A program made the translations under genes and the position numbers. DNA of 64,000 nt from Luteitalea sp. (GTDB lineage Bacteria > Acidobacteriota > Vicinamibacteria > Vicinamibacterales > Vicinamibacteraceae). The first letter of the stretch is position 1, and every line of letters starts with the position of its first letter. Below are positions 1 through 6,980 of this stretch, piece after piece. The notes under the pieces were generated by a model. The model was not told where the DNA came from. It searched no databases and saw only the letters and a list, made by a program, of their open reading frames with translations. The DNA is taken from assembly GCA_009377495.1 (NCBI GenBank), contig WHTZ01000002.1:124001-188000 (forward strand), in the 5' to 3' direction.

Positions 1-89
1 TGAACCTCAACACACCGTTCGATTACGCGCGAGCCTTGGCCGTCTGCGGACCCGATCGTCGGGCATCGTACCCGCACGATGCGCCGTGA
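1..89 (+). CDS. C-terminal end of a nucleotidyltransferase-like protein (partial)
   Basis: An open frame enters from the left edge and stops at TGA 87-89. Only 28 residues are visible. They begin NLNTPFDYARAL, which resembles the closing 'NxNTPeDy' motif of MobA-type molybdenum cofactor guanylyltransferases and related NTP transferases. That motif is the only support, so the family is a guess. The gene would lie on the same strand as argS, about 190 bp upstream of it. Confidence 0.4.
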   Translation, partial: NLNTPFDYARALAVCGPDRRASYPHDAP

Positions 90-109
90 GTCAACGAACG
101 GCGATTCCC

Positions 110-264
110 GGGTGCTTAACGGAAATGCAGGTCACGACGATCGCCAGAACGATGGAGAAAAAGGGGACAGGCCCCTTTTTCGTCGGCGTTGGTTCTCGAA
201 AAAGGGGCCTGTCCCCTTTTTCCGACCCTCCAGATCTCGCGACCCCCATTTCCGTTAAGCACCC
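110..264. repeat. REPIN-like nested inverted repeat upstream of argS
   Basis: Two nested palindromes are visible. The outer arms are a perfect 18-bp inverted repeat: GGGTGCTTAACGGAAATG at 110-127 and its complement at 247-264. The inner arms, 157-180 and 198-221, are reverse complements of each other, each reading A5-GGGGACAGG-CCCC-T5 or its complement around a 17-nt loop. Each inner arm is itself nearly palindromic. Two inverted REP units joined by a spacer is the architecture of a REPIN, a non-autonomous element moved by TnpA-REP (RAYT) transposases. No such transposase is in the window. It could also act as a transcriptional barrier before argS. Confidence 0.75.
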
Positions 265-279
265 CCGATTCCCGATTCC

Positions 280-2346
280 ATGATCCTACCAATTCAACAG
301 CAGGTTCGCGCGCGGCTCGCGGAGCTGCTCACACGCCAGTACGCCATTCCGCCCGACGAGCTCCCCGCTCTGATCATCGAGGCGCCGCCCCGGCGCGCGT
401 TCGGCGACCTTGCCCTGCCCGTGGCATTCGAGCTCGCGCGCCGGCTCGGCCGTTCACCGCGCGTGATCGCGCAAGAAATCGTCAACGCGCTCGGTCGCGT
501 CGATGGTGTGGGGCGCGTTACCGCTGCACCCAACGGCTACGTGAACGTGTTCCTCGATCGCGCGGCGCTCTTACGCGCGCGCCTAGCCGACGACGGCCAG
601 ACGCCCGGCCCGTCCAGTGCAGTGCCCCGGGTCAAGACGATTGTCGAGCACACCTCGATCAACCCGAACAAAGCCGCGCATATCGGGCATCTCCGCAATG
701 CGGCGCTTGGCGACACGCTCGTGCGCCTGCTGCGTTTCCTCGGCGTCCCCGTCGAGATACAGAACTACATCGACGATACCGGCGTGCAGGTGGCCGACGT
801 GGTTGTCGGCTTCCGTGAGCTGGAAGACAAGACGCTGACCGACGTTCGGGACTTAGCCGAAGACACGCGGTTCGATTACTACTGTTGGGATCTCTACGCG
901 CGCGTCACGGAGTGGTACGAAGCGGATAAGGCACGCCTCACGATGCGCGCCGCCACCCTGCACGCGATCGAGCAGGGTGAGGGTGATGCGCCAGCGATGG
1001 CGGCCTTCATTGCCGACCGCATCGTCCGCGCACACCTTGGCACGATGGGGCGGCTCGGCGTCGACTATAACCTGCTGACGTGGGAAGGTGACATCCTGCG
1101 CCTGAAGTTTTGGACGACCGCGTTCGAGACGTTGAAGCAGAACGGCGCGGTCTTCCTGCAGCCGGAGGGACGCTTGGCCGGCTGCTGGGTGATGCGCATC
1201 GACGAGGACCTCGACGCGACGGCTACCGCCGCGGAAGCCGACGCCGCGGGTGGGAGCGTGGTGCAAAACCTGGCAGAAAACCCGGCGGAACATCTGGCAG
1301 ATGGGGGCGAGCTCCGTGAGAAAGTGATTGTGCGGTCGGATGGTACCGTCACATATGTCGGCAAAGACATCGCGTATCAGTTCTGGAAATTCGGACTGCT
1401 CGGGATCGACTTCCATTATCGACCGTTCGCCTCGCGCGGCGACGGTGGCACGGTATGGGCCACTGCAACAGCGCCGGCCGACCGCGGCGTCGCGTCACCC
1501 GCATTTGGTCGCGCCGAGGTGACGTACAACGTCATCGACACGCGCCAGTCGTATCTGCAGAAGCTCCTCAAGCAAGCGCTGAAGGCAATGGGACACGAGC
1601 AGCAGGCAGAGCGATCCATTCATTTCGCGTATGAAATGGTGGCGCTTTCACACCGGACCGCGCGCGAGCTTGGGTATCAGGCCGGCGACGAGACGAAACC
1701 GTTTGTCGAGGTGTCCGGTCGCAAGGGCCTCGGCGTGAAAGCGGATGACCTCCTCGATCGCCTCATCGAGAAAGCCGCCGAGGAGGTCACGCGGCGCAAC
1801 CCTGGTCTCGCCTCCGAGGACACCCAACGCATTGCCGAGGTCATTGGCGTCGCGGCTCTGCGATATTTCATGATCAAGTTCTCGCGCACGAAGATCATTG
1901 CGTTCGACATCGACGACGCGCTCAGCTTCGAGGGCGAGAGCGGCCCCTACGTCCAGTACGCCGTCGTCCGTGCCAACAACATCTTCAACAAGCTGCGCGA
2001 GCGCGATGGCGTGAGTGAAGAAGCTATTGTGGACGCGCTCCAGACGATTCCGGCCACCGCGCTGGAGGAAGGGCCGGAGGCCGACGAGCTGTGGGATCTC
2101 GTGCTCGCGTCAGCCCGTTTGGACGAGGTGGTCGAGCAGGCGCTCCGGACGCTCGAGTTGTCCGTGCTCGCGAAGTATGTCTTCGCCGTGGCACAGATGT
2201 TCAACGCCTGGTACCACAAGTACCAGATCCTCAACGAGGAGAGGCAGGAGCAGCGCGTCTGGCGCGCCGCCGCAGCCAGCTACTTTCGGCGCCAGATGAC
2301 CCGCGCGCTCGATCTCATGGGTGCAACCGTGCCATCGCGCATGTGA
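280..2346 (+). CDS. argS: Arginyl-tRNA synthetase
   Basis: Class I aminoacyl-tRNA synthetase that charges tRNA-Arg with arginine in the cytosol. The N-terminal Add-1-like domain occupies residues 1-100. The ATP-binding HIGH signature appears as NPNKAAHIGHLRN around residues 128-140. The KMSKS-equivalent loop is the relaxed form SGRKGLGVKADDLL typical of ArgRS. A C-terminal DALR anticodon-binding region (YVQYAVVRANNI onward) ends the protein. At 688 aa it is about 100 residues longer than E. coli ArgS; the extra length lies mainly between the HIGH and KMSKS regions. The ATG directly follows a short GATTCC repeat and has no clear Shine-Dalgarno sequence. Confidence 0.96.
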   Translation: MILPIQQQVRARLAELLTRQYAIPPDELPALIIEAPPRRAFGDLALPVAFELARRLGRSPRVIAQEIVNALGRVDGVGRVTAAPNGYVNVFLDRAALLRARLADDGQTPGPSSAVPRVKTIVEHTSINPNKAAHIGHLRNAALGDTLVRLLRFLGVPVEIQNYIDDTGVQVADVVVGFRELEDKTLTDVRDLAEDTRFDYYCWDLYARVTEWYEADKARLTMRAATLHAIEQGEGDAPAMAAFIADRIVRAHLGTMGRLGVDYNLLTWEGDILRLKFWTTAFETLKQNGAVFLQPEGRLAGCWVMRIDEDLDATATAAEADAAGGSVVQNLAENPAEHLADGGELREKVIVRSDGTVTYVGKDIAYQFWKFGLLGIDFHYRPFASRGDGGTVWATATAPADRGVASPAFGRAEVTYNVIDTRQSYLQKLLKQALKAMGHEQQAERSIHFAYEMVALSHRTARELGYQAGDETKPFVEVSGRKGLGVKADDLLDRLIEKAAEEVTRRNPGLASEDTQRIAEVIGVAALRYFMIKFSRTKIIAFDIDDALSFEGESGPYVQYAVVRANNIFNKLRERDGVSEEAIVDALQTIPATALEEGPEADELWDLVLASARLDEVVEQALRTLELSVLAKYVFAVAQMFNAWYHKYQILNEERQEQRVWRAAAASYFRRQMTRALDLMGATVPSRM

Positions 2347-2452
2347 GCCCCACACTCGGAGCGCTCCCTCGTCGTGCACACGCATTGCGGCGGATTCTGC
2401 AAGTGGGCTCGTGACCAGCAGGTGTGCAGCTCTACTCATTGACGGACACCGT

Positions 2453-2929
2453 TCAGGACGTTGTTCCGGACGCTGCCTGCTCCTCTCTCCATCGCCGTAT
2501 CGCCCGGGCATGCTTGGGGTAGTGACTGTACGTGTCGAGGCGCAGCCGACGACGGAAGCGCGTTTCGCCAATCAATTGATCCTCGGGGGCGCGCTCGATC
2601 ACGGCGATAACGCGTCGGTGGATCTCTTCCTGCTGCCGGAACACTTCGGCGAGCGAGAGACTTGTCTTCTTCTTCGTCATCAGAGCATTGAAAGCATCGA
2701 TGCCACCGTAGGTGACCGAGTACCGCGGTGGCCTGCGGCCCTCGAGGATGGATGGTAGGTGCTCGAGCGCCTCCTCCTCCCAAGTGGTGACGTGTGCAAT
2801 GATGTCTCTAACCGACCACGCGGCCGTGACACCAGGCTCCCTCAGCTCCGCTTCGGAGAGGCCGGCATACGATGCCTTGAACGCCAGCCACGCCCTGTCG
2901 AGTCGTTGCAGCAGTCGCGGTCGATCCAT
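2453..2929 (-). CDS. DinB/DfsB-like four-helix bundle protein
   Basis: A 158-aa protein with the layout of the DinB/YfiT/ClbS-DfsB family: an N-terminal helix (RPRLLQRLDRAWLAF), the 'WSVRDIIAHVTTWEEEAL' helix carrying the first conserved His, and a C-terminal helix ending in HARAIRRWREEQ. The family forms four-helix bundles that often bind a divalent metal and include bacillithiol-dependent and detoxifying enzymes; the substrate here cannot be told. It lies 18 bp downstream of the RlmD-like gene on the same strand, so the two may share a transcript. Confidence 0.75.
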   Translation of the reverse strand: MDRPRLLQRLDRAWLAFKASYAGLSEAELREPGVTAAWSVRDIIAHVTTWEEEALEHLPSILEGRRPPRYSVTYGGIDAFNALMTKKKTSLSLAEVFRQQEEIHRRVIAVIERAPEDQLIGETRFRRRLRLDTYSHYPKHARAIRRWREEQAASGTTS

Positions 2930-2947
2930 CGTCTCGTCGACTACATA

Positions 2948-4384
2948 CTATGAGCCACATCGAGGTGGCGGCCACTCCGTTTCTTGCGGACGAATCGAGC
3001 GCACCACCCACGTAGATGTGGAGTGCCGCTCGAGGACGGCCAGTGCCTCGACATGGCCCGTATTGGGAAAGAGGTCGAACCCCTCGAGGTGCACGAGGGT
3101 GTACCCTGCGTCGAGCAGGCGGCGTACGTCCCGCGCAAACGTTGCCACATCACACGAGACATACACGACACGCGGGGCATTGGTTGCCACGATACCTTGC
3201 ATCGCGGCTCGGGAGATGCCCGTCCGCGGCGGATCGACGATGAGCGTGGCGTCGCTCGACTGCGCTCGCGGCGGGCCGGCTGCGATGAGGTGGTCCGCGA
3301 TGAACCGCTCGACCGTGTCGTGTACCACGCGTAGTGTGGGAGCGAAACGCCGCGCGTTCTCGTCGAGGTCTCGACCGCTGAGCGCATCTCCCTCGACGGC
3401 GATCACGTCGGTCGCACCCCGTACGCAGGCCGCGATCGCAAAGAGACCAACACCGGCATAGAGATCGACCACGGGACCGTCGCCGACCCACCTCCCGACA
3501 GCATCGGCGAGCACGGGCAGCAGATACCGGTTCGCTTGGAAAAACGACGCCGCGTGACGCCGCACCTCCACGCCTGCCCCCCGATCCTTGTCCGCTGATC
3601 CCTGTTCCCTCCTCGCCCCTTCCCCCTCGCCCCTCGCACCTACGACAGCGTCGAGCGGATCGGTGACCCACGACACTCCACAGAGCGCCTCCACACGATC
3701 GCTGCGGCTGCGCGCCCAGGAGATGCCCGTGACGTCCGGTCCAGCCGCATCGGTCCAGGGAACGGCCCGGTCGAAGCGCGCGCCTGGTCGTGGCGTGAGG
3801 TGCAACACGCGATCCGTAGCCGATACGTTCTCGGCCAGCTCAATCGTGTCGATCATGTGCACGACCGACTGCGGCAGCCGCGCAACCAAGCGATCAATCG
3901 CGTCGAGCGCCTCCTCTGTGACCTGTCCGCTGCCGTGCGCGCTGCACAGCTCGTGGGTGCCTTCACGAAACCAACCGGCGCGTCCGCCACGCACGTGAAA
4001 TCGAGCACGCAGGCGGTATGCGCGCTCGGGCGACGAGGCGACAGGTGGCCGTTCAACCTGCGGCAGGCGACCAATCCGCGCCAGCGCGTCGGCAATCACG
4101 TCGCGCTTGAGCTGAACCTGGTGTGGATACGCGATATGAGCGTATGCGAGCCCACCGCAGGCCGGATCTCCAGAGACAGACCGGCGCGAAGCGGCGGGCT
4201 CCAGCACATCCACGGTAGCCGCGTGCGCGACATCGCGCGTCGCGCGCTCGATGCGTGCCACGACCCGTTCACCAGGGATGGCGCCAGCAACGAACACGAC
4301 ACCGTCGGAGGACCTCGCCATCATGCGACCTCCCGCGACGGGCTTCTGGATCACGAGCTCGACGAGGTGGCCCGGTCTCAGCAT
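2948..4384 (-). CDS. TrmA/RlmD-like RNA (uracil-5-)-methyltransferase
   Basis: SAM-dependent m5U RNA methyltransferase, probably acting on 23S rRNA. An N-terminal TRAM/OB domain (residues 1-60) is followed by a class I methyltransferase fold: SAM site VVDLYAGVGLFAIAA, IVDPPRTG, and the nucleophile loop YVSCDVATFARD with the catalytic Cys, then GHVEALAVLER. The Fe-S cluster cysteines of E. coli RlmD are missing; only one Cys remains (DPACGGLAYAH), as in cluster-free relatives. Around residues 246-270 the chain contains a low-complexity Gly/Glu/Arg stretch encoded by repeat-like DNA (about 3575-3645). A GTG lies just ahead of the chosen ATG; neither has a clear ribosome site. Confidence 0.88.
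   Translation of the reverse strand: MLRPGHLVELVIQKPVAGGRMMARSSDGVVFVAGAIPGERVVARIERATRDVAHAATVDVLEPAASRRSVSGDPACGGLAYAHIAYPHQVQLKRDVIADALARIGRLPQVERPPVASSPERAYRLRARFHVRGGRAGWFREGTHELCSAHGSGQVTEEALDAIDRLVARLPQSVVHMIDTIELAENVSATDRVLHLTPRPGARFDRAVPWTDAAGPDVTGISWARSRSDRVEALCGVSWVTDPLDAVVGARGEGEGARREQGSADKDRGAGVEVRRHAASFFQANRYLLPVLADAVGRWVGDGPVVDLYAGVGLFAIAACVRGATDVIAVEGDALSGRDLDENARRFAPTLRVVHDTVERFIADHLIAAGPPRAQSSDATLIVDPPRTGISRAAMQGIVATNAPRVVYVSCDVATFARDVRRLLDAGYTLVHLEGFDLFPNTGHVEALAVLERHSTSTWVVRSIRPQETEWPPPRCGS
3575..3645. repeat. Repeat phrases inside the RlmD-like gene
   Basis: On the minus strand this stretch reads as consecutive G-rich phrases: GGTGCGAGGGGCGAGGGGGA, then GGGAACAGGGATCAG and GGACAAGGATCGG. 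The first phrase matches the intergenic repeats at 6015-6119 and 27283-27372. Here it is translated as a flexible Gly/Glu/Arg-rich linker without breaking the frame, between the OB/insert part and the SAM-binding domain. Confidence 0.7.
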
Positions 4385-4390
4385 CACGCG

Positions 4391-5167
4391 TCACGCCAAG
4401 GCGATCTGAGGAACACCCAAGCGGTCGCGCAGTAACGTCTCCACGGCCGCGTCGCGCAAGCGCGCATAGTCTTCCGCTGACATGTAGGCGCGATGCGCGG
4501 CCAAGCGCGCTTCGGCTTCTCGGCCGAGCGCGTCATACGCCGACTCCGACAGCGCGGCTCGCGCGCCAGTCATCAGGCGGCGATCGATGCCGACCAGGCG
4601 CTCTAGCAGCTCCGTGCGGAGAGCGCCACGCGCCCGGCGCGATGCCTCGTGCATGGCGTCGAGCTCGGCAATGGCAGCGTCCAGCACCGTCTCGAATGCG
4701 GACGAGTGGTGCTCGGCCGCCCGGAGTGACGTCAATCGCACCAGCACCCGCCGCAGATGCTGCGGCAGCGACGCCTGATGCAAGGTCTCCACTCCCGTCG
4801 CCACAGGCGAGACCTCCCGTACTACCCCTCCTCTGCCGCCTGCGGCACCCACGAAGAGTGGGCCGATGGCGCGCCGCCACTCCTCGAACGCGTCGAGCAC
4901 GTCGGGCTCACAGAGCTCGATGCGAATCGGTCGTCGACCAGAGCGGCGGCCGTGCGCGCGGCGCTCAATGACTCGATCGATCCCGCGTTGCGCGATCTTC
5001 AGCGGCACGCCGCGGGCATACCATCCACTCACCATCTCGAACGCAGGTCCGACGACGCGAATGAGGTGACCACCATTCTTGCGGCAGAGATACGCTTCCA
5101 GCTCGCGGCAGTACTGACCGAGCTCGACAGGCTCAGGGTGGGAAACTGGGGGCTCGGGGCTTGCCAT
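4391..5167 (-). CDS. Conserved hypothetical protein, helical
   Basis: I do not recognise a named family. The 258-aa product starts MASPEPPVSHPEPVELGQY, continues with a compact segment (YLCRKNGGHLIRVVGPAFEMVSGWYARGVPLKIAQRGID) and ends in a long Ala/Arg/Glu-rich helical region. There is no signal peptide or membrane segment. The ATG at 5167 is preferred because it begins one base after the birA stop codon; the frame stays open to 5209, but that would overlap birA. It sits between birA and the RlmD-like gene on the same strand and is probably co-transcribed with both. Confidence 0.7.
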   Translation of the reverse strand: MASPEPPVSHPEPVELGQYCRELEAYLCRKNGGHLIRVVGPAFEMVSGWYARGVPLKIAQRGIDRVIERRAHGRRSGRRPIRIELCEPDVLDAFEEWRRAIGPLFVGAAGGRGGVVREVSPVATGVETLHQASLPQHLRRVLVRLTSLRAAEHHSSAFETVLDAAIAELDAMHEASRRARGALRTELLERLVGIDRRLMTGARAALSESAYDALGREAEARLAAHRAYMSAEDYARLRDAAVETLLRDRLGVPQIALA

Positions 5168-5168
5168 A

Positions 5169-6014
5169 TCACTCGTCCCACGACAGCTCGCCTGCGACAA
5201 TGCGCTCACGACCCTGCGGTGTGTCGACGAGCAGCGCGCCCTCGCTGTCTATACCAGCGGTCACGCCACCACGCGTGCCACCCGGTACCTCCCATCGCAC
5301 CCTCGCGCCCCGACTGGACGGGGACAGCTCACCCCAGCGTTGCAGCACAACCGGTACGTCTCCCGCCAGCATTCGTTGTCGCCACCACGCCATCGATGCG
5401 ACGAGGGCTGCAACCACCGGGGCGCGGTCGCATCGCCGCCCGAGCTCGCCTTCGAGAGAGGTCGCGCGCTCGGCAAGCTCACGCGGTCGCGGCGCGTCTC
5501 GCAGGTTGACGCCCACACCAACGATCACGTGCTGTAGCACGCCACCACTCACCGCCGCTTCTGCCAGAATCCCCGCCACCTTCCGGCGCCGTGGCCCGAC
5601 GCCCGTCTCTACGACGATATCGTTCGGCCACTTGATCGCAACATCGAGGGCCGAGGCATGTCGAATGCCTTCGGCAACGGCAACACCGCTCATCAAGGTC
5701 AATAGCGTGGTCGTCGGTCCGCTGCCATGCCGGCTCGACTGCTCCGTCCCACTTGGACGAAACACAATGGAGACGTACACGCCCGCACCGGCCGGCGAGT
5801 GCCAGGAACGACCACGCCGACCGCGCCCGGCGGATTGCTCGTCCGCGAGGACCATCGTTCCCTCGGGTGCGCCACCGATCGCCAAGGTGGCCGCCTCGTC
5901 ATTCGTCGATCCCACCGTCGGATGAAAGACCACATGGGCCGCGAATGGGCCAGCCCGCCGAGCCACTCCAGCGAGCGCCACCGCAAGATCCTCGGGAAGG
6001 GCTGGCGCAATCAT
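5169..6014 (-). CDS. birA: Biotin--[acetyl-CoA-carboxylase] ligase
   Basis: Activates biotin to biotinyl-AMP and attaches it to the carrier lysine of biotin-dependent carboxylases. At 281 aa it consists of the catalytic and C-terminal domains only; the N-terminal DNA-binding domain of E. coli BirA is absent, so it should not act as a repressor. Visible motifs are VGSTNDEA, the biotinyl-AMP loop GRGRRGRSWHSPAG, and VAIKWPNDI. The C-terminal SH3-like domain runs to the stop. Downstream comes the hypothetical gene; upstream is a repeat-filled spacer and nadC, all on the minus strand. Confidence 0.93.
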   Translation of the reverse strand: MIAPALPEDLAVALAGVARRAGPFAAHVVFHPTVGSTNDEAATLAIGGAPEGTMVLADEQSAGRGRRGRSWHSPAGAGVYVSIVFRPSGTEQSSRHGSGPTTTLLTLMSGVAVAEGIRHASALDVAIKWPNDIVVETGVGPRRRKVAGILAEAAVSGGVLQHVIVGVGVNLRDAPRPRELAERATSLEGELGRRCDRAPVVAALVASMAWWRQRMLAGDVPVVLQRWGELSPSSRGARVRWEVPGGTRGGVTAGIDSEGALLVDTPQGRERIVAGELSWDE

Positions 6015-6119
6015 CGGGGAAGGTGCAAGGTGGAAGGTGCAAGGTCTAAGGGCTGTCTCAGGCTCAAGGGATCCCTGTATCCTGAGACAGCCCTGGAGCT
6101 CGCACCTCGCCCCTCGCCC
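6015..6119. repeat. Intergenic palindromic and phrase repeats
   Basis: The spacer between nadC and birA is filled with repeats. It opens with copies of GGAAGGTGCAAGG and contains a palindrome whose arms read GGGCTGTCTCAGG and CCTGAGACAGCCC around a short loop. It closes with TCGCACCTCGCCCCTCGCCC, the complement of the opening phrase type. The same combination recurs at 27283-27372, and parts recur at 43200-43235 and 45646-45862. Confidence 0.75.
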
Positions 6120-6980
6120 CTAGTCTTCAGACGGCTCGATGGTGAAGCTGAGATCTATCGCGTGGGCTGAGTGCGTGATAGCCCCGACCGAGATGAACTC
6201 TGCGCCAAGGCTCGCGAGCTCCGGCACGCGCCCGAGGGTGACCCCTCCTGAGATCTCTACCCGCGCGCGGCCGCGCGCCCGTCTCACGACTTCCCGCAGC
6301 GTATCGATATCCATGTTGTCGGCAAGGATACGGTCTGCCCCGGCATCGAGCGCCGCCTCGAGCTCATCGAGCGTCTTGACCTCGACCTCGATGGGCATGT
6401 CCTGGCCAGCGTCCTTCATCCGCTTCACCGCATTCCTGACGCCACCCGCCACAGCAATGTGATTGTCCTTGATGAGGATTCCATCATCGAGCGCCAAGCG
6501 GTGATTCACGCCACCGCCCGCGCGCACGGCGTACTTGTCCAGCGCACGTAGCGTCGGCGCCGTCTTGCGGGTATCGAGCACGATCGTGCGACCACCGGCG
6601 GCTTCCACGTAGCATCGTGTCAGCGTCGCAATCCCACAAAGTCGCTGGAGGAAGTTCAACGCGGTGCGCTCGGCCGTGAGCAGCGCCCCCGCCCGGCCAA
6701 TCACGTCGCCGAGCAGCGCCCCAGCGCCAACGCTGGCGCCCTCGCTGACGTACCACGTGGACTTCGCATTCGGATCGAGCTGCCGGAAGGCCTCGGCCGC
6801 GACGTCGAGGCCGGCAACCACGCACGGCTCCCTCGCCAGAAGGCGGCCACGGCCGCGCAGATCGCTGGAGACGGTCCCCTCGGTCGTCACATCGCCCCAA
6901 CCGAGGTCTTCGGCCAGCGCTCGCCGCACCACCTCCCGGTAAAACGCCGGTTCGAGTGGCGCAAACGGCGCAATCTTCAT
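6120..6980 (-). CDS. nadC: Nicotinate-nucleotide pyrophosphorylase (carboxylating)
   Basis: Quinolinate phosphoribosyltransferase of de novo NAD synthesis: quinolinate + PRPP to nicotinate mononucleotide + CO2. At 286 aa it has the normal length. Conserved stretches are EDLGWGDVTTEG near the N terminus, LNFLQRLCGIATLT, VLDTRKTAPTLRALDKYAV with the quinolinate-binding Arg/Lys, and DDGILIKDNHI. The C-terminal half gives the barrel strands EVEVKTLDEL and VEISGGVTLGRV. Its start overlaps the valS stop by ATGA, so it is probably translationally coupled to valS. Confidence 0.96.
   Translation of the reverse strand: MKIAPFAPLEPAFYREVVRRALAEDLGWGDVTTEGTVSSDLRGRGRLLAREPCVVAGLDVAAEAFRQLDPNAKSTWYVSEGASVGAGALLGDVIGRAGALLTAERTALNFLQRLCGIATLTRCYVEAAGGRTIVLDTRKTAPTLRALDKYAVRAGGGVNHRLALDDGILIKDNHIAVAGGVRNAVKRMKDAGQDMPIEVEVKTLDELEAALDAGADRILADNMDIDTLREVVRRARGRARVEISGGVTLGRVPELASLGAEFISVGAITHSAHAIDLSFTIEPSED

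Noticed and set aside
86-283. Small + strand frame before argS
   Set aside because: It reads through the REPIN-like hairpin and overlaps the argS start; no protein-like pattern.
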